Part shown: piece after piece, positions 58,968-64,000 of the stretch
How positions within the stretch are numbered: the first letter of the stretch is position 1
Layout: each line of letters opens with the position of its first letter
Source: Methanobacterium sp.
Lineage (GTDB): Archaea > Methanobacteriota > Methanobacteria > Methanobacteriales > Methanobacteriaceae
Direction of reading: 5' to 3'
NCBI RefSeq assembly: GCF_038562635.1
Contig: NZ_JBCFBO010000001.1
Span: 633,769 to 697,768, forward strand
Length of the DNA stretch: 64,000 bases
Program-made: the position numbers and the translations under genes
The notes under the pieces: generated by a model
What the model was told of the DNA's origin: nothing
Database searches by the model: none
The model's input: the letters and a program-made list of their open reading frames with translations, nothing else

Positions 58968-60941
58968 TTAAGAATTTAGATGGTTGATTGGAATCGTGAA
59001 ATAAAAGGTTGAACCTAAACCATATTCAGATTCAACCCAAATTTTCCCTCCATGGCGTTCAACGATCCGTTTACAGATTGCAAGACCAATACCTATCCCC
59101 CTATACTCATCAATTGTATGTAACCGTTTGAAAATATCAAAAATTTTGTTACTGTACTGTTTTTCAATTCCAATTCCATTATCAGAGACTGAAAATATAT
59201 ATTCCTTCTTTTTTGTATCTAGATGTGCCAAAATGTTGATTTTTGGCTGTTTTTCTGGATTTTTAAATTTAATGGCGTTTCCTATAAGATTCTGGAATAT
59301 CTGAACCAATTGTCTAGAATCAGCAGTTATAGTAGGAAGCCGTTCATGAGTTATCTCCGCTTCATTTTCATCAATTAACCTTTTAAGATTAGATAAAACA
59401 ATATCAATGGTTTCATTAACATCTGTCGGTTGAAAGTTTTCACCTTTTCCAACAAGAGAATATTCCAGTAAACCCTGAATCATCTCCTTCATCCTCATTG
59501 CTCCATCAACAATGAAATCAATATATTCATCAGCATTACTATCCAGTTTACCTTTATAACGTCGCCCCAATAACTGTGAAAAACTTGCAATACTTCGAAG
59601 TGGTTCCTGTAAATCATGAGATGTAATGAAAGTGAACTGCTGAAGTTCGTAATTGGAACGCCTTAGTTCCTCTACGAGTTCTTTGAGTTTATTTTGAGCT
59701 TCTTTACGTTTCGTTATGTCAGTATTAATCTCTAAAAAACCCAAAGGTGGACCATTTTCATATTTTTGTAGTGACCATCTACTCAATACTGTAATAATCT
59801 CACCATTTCTTTTTTTATGTTTTAATTCCCCATCCCATTGCCCATACTTTAAAACATCCTTCTGAATATTATCTAAAGGTTCAGGGTATTCCGACTGCAA
59901 CAAGTCATGGGTAACTTTTCCCAGTGCTTCTTTCATACTCCAACCATAAGTTTCTTCAGATCCTTTATTCCAGAATGTAATTTCATCGTTCATGTTGCGG
60001 ACAAAAATAGCATCATGGGTAAGGTTTATTAACTCAGCTTGCATTTTAATATTTTTTTCTGCCATCTGACGACTTATATCACTTTTATAAATTGACTGGA
60101 CACTTAACCAGACTAAAATTACTAAAATTAAGATAGTAAAAAATATGGTAATCGCAGTTCCAAATTCAGCATCATATAATCCCATATGTTCCCCCAAAAG
60201 TTTTAACCAACCTAAAATCAAAGGAATAATAATGATACTAGGTAATATTCTCCGTGCGAAAACACCAGCAAGCCCCTTGCTTGTTAATATTTTCATAAAG
60301 CCTTTATCTGGACGAGAAGCAATAATTGCCAGAAAAATAAGGAATAACATAACAGACCCATAAAGAGATGGTGCTGTTGTGTTCAAAATAGGATAAATTG
60401 TTGTTTGATAAAGATATCCTAAAACAATGAGAAATGATACAAAGCCCACAAGAATAATTAATAACTGAAAAATATGAAAATTTCCCTTTTCTTTCTTATC
60501 AATCGTTAAAAGGGAAATACTAATTAATAAGAAGCTTGAAACCGCAACCAATGACATCCTGTTTAAAGCTCCCGTTTGGAAAGCACCATGAGGTTCCCTA
60601 AATAATATCTGATCTATACCTAAATTAATACCAGATATATACTCAAAAAGAGTAAAAGATCCAATTAACAAAATAATTAAAGATAATATTCGTGCAATTA
60701 AAATATTACGCGAATTTACTCGTTTTTCTTGCAAAAACCATATGATTATACCAATAAGAAGAAAAGAAAACGCAGTGTTAGATTTAATAGTAGAAAAATC
60801 AGAACCTGGAGTTTTAAGAATTTCAATATTAAATGCCCATCCAATAAGGAATAAAATACTGATCAAAATGATAAAAATACTTAAAATTTCAGAAAATGCC
60901 CGTAATTTAGACATATATTGATTTTGAAGATTTGAATTCAT
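58968..60941 (-). CDS. Membrane sensor histidine kinase with 8 TM helices, PAS
   Basis: 657 residues. Eight membrane helices cover residues ~14-290, then a PAS domain with FVRNMNDEITFWNKGSEETYGWS near 317-338, followed by HisKA (FTFITSHDLQEPLRSIASFSQLLG, phosphoacceptor His) and a HATPase (QNLIGNAIKFKNPEKQPKI; SVSDNGIGIEKQYS; GIGIGLAICKRIVERHGGKIWVESEYG). No response regulator is adjacent, so it is an orphan kinase. The ligand is unknown. SD GGTG precedes ATG 60941. Confidence 0.92.
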   Translation of the reverse strand: MNSNLQNQYMSKLRAFSEILSIFIILISILFLIGWAFNIEILKTPGSDFSTIKSNTAFSFLLIGIIIWFLQEKRVNSRNILIARILSLIILLIGSFTLFEYISGINLGIDQILFREPHGAFQTGALNRMSLVAVSSFLLISISLLTIDKKEKGNFHIFQLLIILVGFVSFLIVLGYLYQTTIYPILNTTAPSLYGSVMLFLIFLAIIASRPDKGFMKILTSKGLAGVFARRILPSIIIIPLILGWLKLLGEHMGLYDAEFGTAITIFFTILILVILVWLSVQSIYKSDISRQMAEKNIKMQAELINLTHDAIFVRNMNDEITFWNKGSEETYGWSMKEALGKVTHDLLQSEYPEPLDNIQKDVLKYGQWDGELKHKKRNGEIITVLSRWSLQKYENGPPLGFLEINTDITKRKEAQNKLKELVEELRRSNYELQQFTFITSHDLQEPLRSIASFSQLLGRRYKGKLDSNADEYIDFIVDGAMRMKEMIQGLLEYSLVGKGENFQPTDVNETIDIVLSNLKRLIDENEAEITHERLPTITADSRQLVQIFQNLIGNAIKFKNPEKQPKINILAHLDTKKKEYIFSVSDNGIGIEKQYSNKIFDIFKRLHTIDEYRGIGIGLAICKRIVERHGGKIWVESEYGLGSTFYFTIPINHLNS

Positions 60942-61064
60942 TTTAAATCACCCACCCATATAGTAATAATATATTTTTATAAATTATTAATTATTGGGAA
61001 TCTGTGATCCTGAATCAATATCTCAAAAAAAATAAATTTTAAGTGATTTAAAGCTCAATAAACA

Positions 61065-61679
61065 TTATAGTGGAGGATATCCATCCCAGTAAAGCTCAAC
61101 AGCATATTTTGCTGCAGTTTTAACCTGTTCGGGATAATCTGCCCTCAGCCTATCAAGCAATTCATATTTATCCTTCGAGCCTGCAACAGCCTTCATTACA
61201 TTCAAATAAACCTCAAGAGATTCAATTGAATAGTTACATGGAATTTCAAGTGTTATACAAACATCCCATTCTTTAAATAAAGATGTTCGAATGTAAGGGG
61301 ATGTTGAACCTATTAAAACACCTTTTTCAAGGTGTATAAGCGGAGGAACACCAGTACTTTCCTTTCTGTTTAAATTTGTTAACTTGCTAAAACTGTTTGA
61401 GTTATAACAGTGGAGTTCAACATACATTTCAGGTTTAATGTCCCTAATTATAGATATGATCTCCTTACCTCGCTCAGAACCATAATAATGCCTGTCAAGT
61501 GTGCTGATATAGGGGCTCTTATCAAAATTGTACATCGTAAGGTTGCCGTTTTTAACATCATTTTCAGAAATGTTAGAAAGGGCATCTATAGTTGTAAGTC
61601 CTTCTTTCCCGTGGACTCCTCCAATAAAAAGACGTACAGGATTATCTCCTTTATTTATTATCTTTTTAAAGACCACCAT
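61065..61679 (-). CDS. DUF2119-family protein (zinc-hydrolase-like)
   Basis: 204 residues. FIGGVHGKEGLTT near residue 18 contains an HxxE-type metal motif, and YVELHCYNSN near 92 adds a second histidine. This matches DUF2119, which has a carboxypeptidase/aspartoacylase-like fold. The physiological substrate is unknown. The closest upstream gene, ahcY, ends 58 bp away on the same strand, so the pair may be co-transcribed. Confidence 0.75.
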   Translation of the reverse strand: MVVFKKIINKGDNPVRLFIGGVHGKEGLTTIDALSNISENDVKNGNLTMYNFDKSPYISTLDRHYYGSERGKEIISIIRDIKPEMYVELHCYNSNSFSKLTNLNRKESTGVPPLIHLEKGVLIGSTSPYIRTSLFKEWDVCITLEIPCNYSIESLEVYLNVMKAVAGSKDKYELLDRLRADYPEQVKTAAKYAVELYWDGYPPL

Positions 61680-61737
61680 CTGTTAAACCTGCTAAAATTA
61701 GATTCAAATTATAAAAAATAAAAAATAAGGAAAAGTT

Positions 61738-62991
61738 TTAGGTTCCTTCTTCCCAATTTGCAAGATATTCAGACTGTCTTGGGCTTAATTCATCTATTTC
61801 AATATTCATTGCCTTTAATTTTAGTCTAGAGACTCTATCATCAATTTCATCTGGAGCTTTATAAACTTTGTTTTCTAATTTAGCCCCTAAAAGATGTTTA
61901 GCCGATAATGCCTGTACTGCAAAACTCATGTCCATAATTTCTGCTGGATGGCCCTGGCCGCGTTCTCCTGCTAAATTAACAAGCCTTCCATCTGCAAGAA
62001 GATAAAATTCCCTTCCGTCTTCCATAACAAAGCCTTCAATATCTGGTTTTAACTGTTCATGTTTAACAGCCATATCCATAAGATCGCCCTTGTTTATCTC
62101 TACGTTGAAATGCCCAGAATTTGCAAGTATACAACCGTCTTTCATATTTTTAAAGTGTTCCTTTGTAACTACGTCTATATCTCCAGTAACAGTTAGAAGA
62201 AGATCTGCATATTTAACTGCTTCTGCCACTTTCATTACACGGTATCCGTCCATTCTTGCTTCTAAAGCTCTTATAGGGTCTATTTCAGTTACAATGACAT
62301 TTGCACCTAAACCATTTGCCCTCATTGCGATACCTCGACCGCACCAGCCGTATCCACAAACAACAACAGTTTTACCTGCAATAAGGACATTTGTTGAACC
62401 CATTATCGAATCAAATGTTGATTGTCCAGTTCCATATCTGTTATCAAATAAATATTTGGTATATGCATCATTTACAGCAATAACTGGGAATTTTAATGCT
62501 TTATCTTCGGCCATAGCCTTAAGTCTGTGAATTCCAGTGGTGGTTTCCTCACATGCACCCATTATATTTTCGATAAGTTCTGGCCTTTCCTTATGTACCA
62601 AAAATATCATGTCTGCCCCATCATCAATTAAAATGTCCGGTTCATGATCAAGTACTTTATGGATAGTTTCATAGTATTCTTCTGTGGTTTCTTCTCTCCA
62701 GCCGTACATATTAAGGCCCATAGCTGCCCCTGCAGCTGTAGCATCATCTTGAGTTGAAAGAGGGTTACATCCGGTCATTGCAACTTCAGCACCGCCTGCT
62801 AAAAGCGTTAATCCTAAATTTATAGTTTTTGGTTCTAAATGTAAGCATGAAGCTATTGTAATTCCTTTGAATGGTTTTTCTTTTTCATATTCTGATTTTA
62901 TATGCTCTAAAACAGGCATATGCCTTTGTACCCAATCTATTTTTTTCTTACCTTCTGGTGCAAGTGAAATATCTTTTACATCATAACTCAT
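61738..62991 (-). CDS. ahcY: S-adenosylhomocysteine (or S-inosylhomocysteine) hydrolase
   Basis: 417 residues. NAD-dependent hydrolase that clears the product of SAM methylations: CLHLEPKT, MTGCNPLSTQDD, DDGADMIFLVH, DNRYGTGQSTFDSIM, VVCGYGWCGRGIAMR (NAD loop) and NSGHFNVEI. It lacks the ~40-residue insertion of bacterial/eukaryotic enzymes. In methanogens with a SAH deaminase the enzyme I recall acts on S-inosylhomocysteine; the sequence alone does not tell. SD GGTG lies just before ATG 62991. Confidence 0.94.
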   Translation of the reverse strand: MSYDVKDISLAPEGKKKIDWVQRHMPVLEHIKSEYEKEKPFKGITIASCLHLEPKTINLGLTLLAGGAEVAMTGCNPLSTQDDATAAGAAMGLNMYGWREETTEEYYETIHKVLDHEPDILIDDGADMIFLVHKERPELIENIMGACEETTTGIHRLKAMAEDKALKFPVIAVNDAYTKYLFDNRYGTGQSTFDSIMGSTNVLIAGKTVVVCGYGWCGRGIAMRANGLGANVIVTEIDPIRALEARMDGYRVMKVAEAVKYADLLLTVTGDIDVVTKEHFKNMKDGCILANSGHFNVEINKGDLMDMAVKHEQLKPDIEGFVMEDGREFYLLADGRLVNLAGERGQGHPAEIMDMSFAVQALSAKHLLGAKLENKVYKAPDEIDDRVSRLKLKAMNIEIDELSPRQSEYLANWEEGT

Positions 62992-63338
62992 TTTTTCACC
63001 ATTAAATATTGGTCGTGCTTAAAATTAACGTTATTTTATTATAATATATGAATTTTCCAATCTACAAATATATAACCAATTATATTTAAACTTACTTTGG
63101 TATTAATATAAATACCTAACTTAAAATGCATAATTAAAATGCAAATAAATCTTAATGATACTTTAATTTCATTATTAGACATTTAAATCTGTTAATAAAT
63201 AAATATTTAATATATCCATGATTATTATACAAGATAATTAATAAAGAACATGTTAAAATTAATAATATTTTATATTATGCAGCAGAATTGGCTAACTATT
63301 AACAATGTTTATATAATGATTCTTTCTAATTTTTAAAC
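62992..63338. other. Intergenic region between divergent ahcY and 63339 gene
   Basis: About 350 AT-rich bases. The right side has TTTATATA at about 63308-63315, ~24 nt before ATG 63339, so the message for that gene is leaderless or nearly so. No other feature. Confidence 0.45.
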
Positions 63339-63803
63339 ATGGAAAATCACGAAGAAATTCTGGATCCAGGAGTATATTATGAACAACTTCAGGGAATGTA
63401 CATTGAAGAGTCTGATCTGAATTTATCCACCGATTTTGAAGCACGAACAACATTGGTTAAACTAAATAGACTTCAAAGTGATGTTTCAAAATTAAAGCAT
63501 AGTGTATCTCAAGACATGAGAACCATAAGAAATTTGTATTTAGATGATTCCATAATAGAGAAACCTAAAGTCCTTGGCATATTCGGTGGGGGGAAAAAAT
63601 TAAGCGCTACAGAAAAAAGAAAAAAAGTGGAAAAAGAACGTGAAAATAACCTTACTCCATATAAAGAAGTTATAGATATGATCGATGATTATATACTCCA
63701 GATTGAAGACCTTAAAAAATACATCGAAGACGAGGTCTTAGAAACATATTCGCGAATTCCAAAAACTATAAGAAAAATCTCTAAAGCTGATCTGAATAAG
63801 TAA
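63339..63803 (+). CDS. Uncharacterised helical protein, paralogue of the 4858 gene
   Basis: 154 residues, no membrane segment. Shares with the 4858 product P-G-V-Y-Y-E-Q-L-Q, RTIRNLYLDDSI, a Lys/Arg-rich loop (SATEKRKKVEKERE), TPYKEVIDMIDDYILQIEDLKKYI and a helical end. It has an extra GILGIFGGGKK-like Gly stretch (KVLGIFGGGKK). Probably leaderless (see upstream region). The family is unknown to me. Confidence 0.65.
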   Translation: MENHEEILDPGVYYEQLQGMYIEESDLNLSTDFEARTTLVKLNRLQSDVSKLKHSVSQDMRTIRNLYLDDSIIEKPKVLGIFGGGKKLSATEKRKKVEKERENNLTPYKEVIDMIDDYILQIEDLKKYIEDEVLETYSRIPKTIRKISKADLNK

Positions 63804-63820
63804 ATATTTCAATTAACTTT

Positions 63821-64000
63821 AAAAGATTATAAAACTACTTTTTAATATTAAAATCACATAACAAGTAATCTTTCACTTATTTAAAAGATTATAAAACTAC
63901 TTTTTAATATTAAAATCACATAACAAGTAATCTTTCACTTATTTAAAAGATTATAAAACTACTTTTTAATATTAAAATCACATAACAAGTAATCTTTCAC
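63821..64000. repeat. 62-bp tandem repeat, at least three copies, running off the window
   Basis: Period 62 (starts at 63821, 63883, 63945); copies are identical as far as seen. Each unit starts AAAAGATTAT and carries AAAGATTA and TAATCTTT as inverted arms with ~38 bases between. No variable spacer between copies, so it is not a CRISPR array. It starts 18 bp after the 63339 gene's stop. Confidence 0.95.

Noticed and set aside
63821..64000. CRISPR array
   Set aside because: All of the 62-bp unit repeats identically; there are no unique spacers and no cas genes.

Overview
The window is archaeal and fits a mesophilic Methanobacterium-like member of the Methanobacteriales. The sequence is AT-rich, with TATA/BRE promoters and Shine-Dalgarno (SD) sites of the GGTGATC/GGAGG type. 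It carries TATA-binding protein, a small archaeal histone, three Alba paralogues, FEN-1 with a C-terminal PIP box, F420-dependent Mer, CbiT, AksA/AksD (coenzyme B pathway), an F420-dependent sulfite reductase and a pseudomurein-binding-repeat protein. No rRNA, tRNA, CRISPR array or transposase was seen.

Layout. 0-17 kb is mostly conserved housekeeping: ubiX (cut by the window edge), cbiT, a membrane protein, serB fused to a coiled coil, tbp, class II ribonucleotide reductase, a CYTH protein, aksA-aksD, a chorismate-lyase-like protein, fen, mer and two zinc-ribbon membrane paralogues. 18-25 kb is an AT-rich accessory island. It holds a possible nuclease operon (19.1-21.7 kb), a degenerate copy of a neighbouring small gene, a membrane protein, and two large nested-palindrome elements, one of which splits the leader of an alba gene. 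25-41 kb is sparse: small DNA/RNA-binding proteins (TRAM, histone, Alba, winged-helix), a secreted repeat protein, a SulP permease, an Na+/H+-type antiporter, a TPR protein and a pair of MITE-like elements. 41-47 kb holds two hairpin RNA genes followed by a secreted transglutaminase-like protein, two amino-acid permeases and a POT peptide transporter. 47-52 kb is a histidine-kinase/response-regulator cluster. 52-56 kb has a flippase, a chagasin-like inhibitor, and a secreted protein with two broken tandem paralogues. 56-63 kb has a PadR regulator joined to a sulfite reductase with an extra N-terminal domain, an orphan kinase, a DUF2119 protein and ahcY. The window ends in a 62-bp tandem repeat.

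Signals the genes do not explain: (1) A putative operator, AATGTTACATT, starts exactly 13 nt after the start of the TATA box in four promoters, with two degenerate versions. It heads hairpin RNAs, the protease/permease/peptide-transporter cluster, a small membrane protein and a chagasin-like protease inhibitor, so it may mark a peptide-use regulon. (2) Short hairpin RNA genes display CCUCC (or CCACCU), the archaeal anti-SD core, in their apical loop; the stems covary between copies. (3) A family of palindromes nested inside palindromes appears mobile. Two copies are flanked by 5-bp direct repeats (GAGGT, CATGT), and an identical 52-nt version breaks two tandem paralogues at the same codon. (4) A ~135-bp MITE-like element has two copies with matching terminal inverted repeats and 8-bp flanking repeats. 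(5) Three genes (nrdJ, POT transporter, chagasin-like) have no AUG/GUG/UUG at their conserved N-terminus but have a strong SD followed, exactly 7 nt later, by AUC or AUU in frame.

All of this comes from reading the sequence. Family names rest on motif recognition, not database searches.
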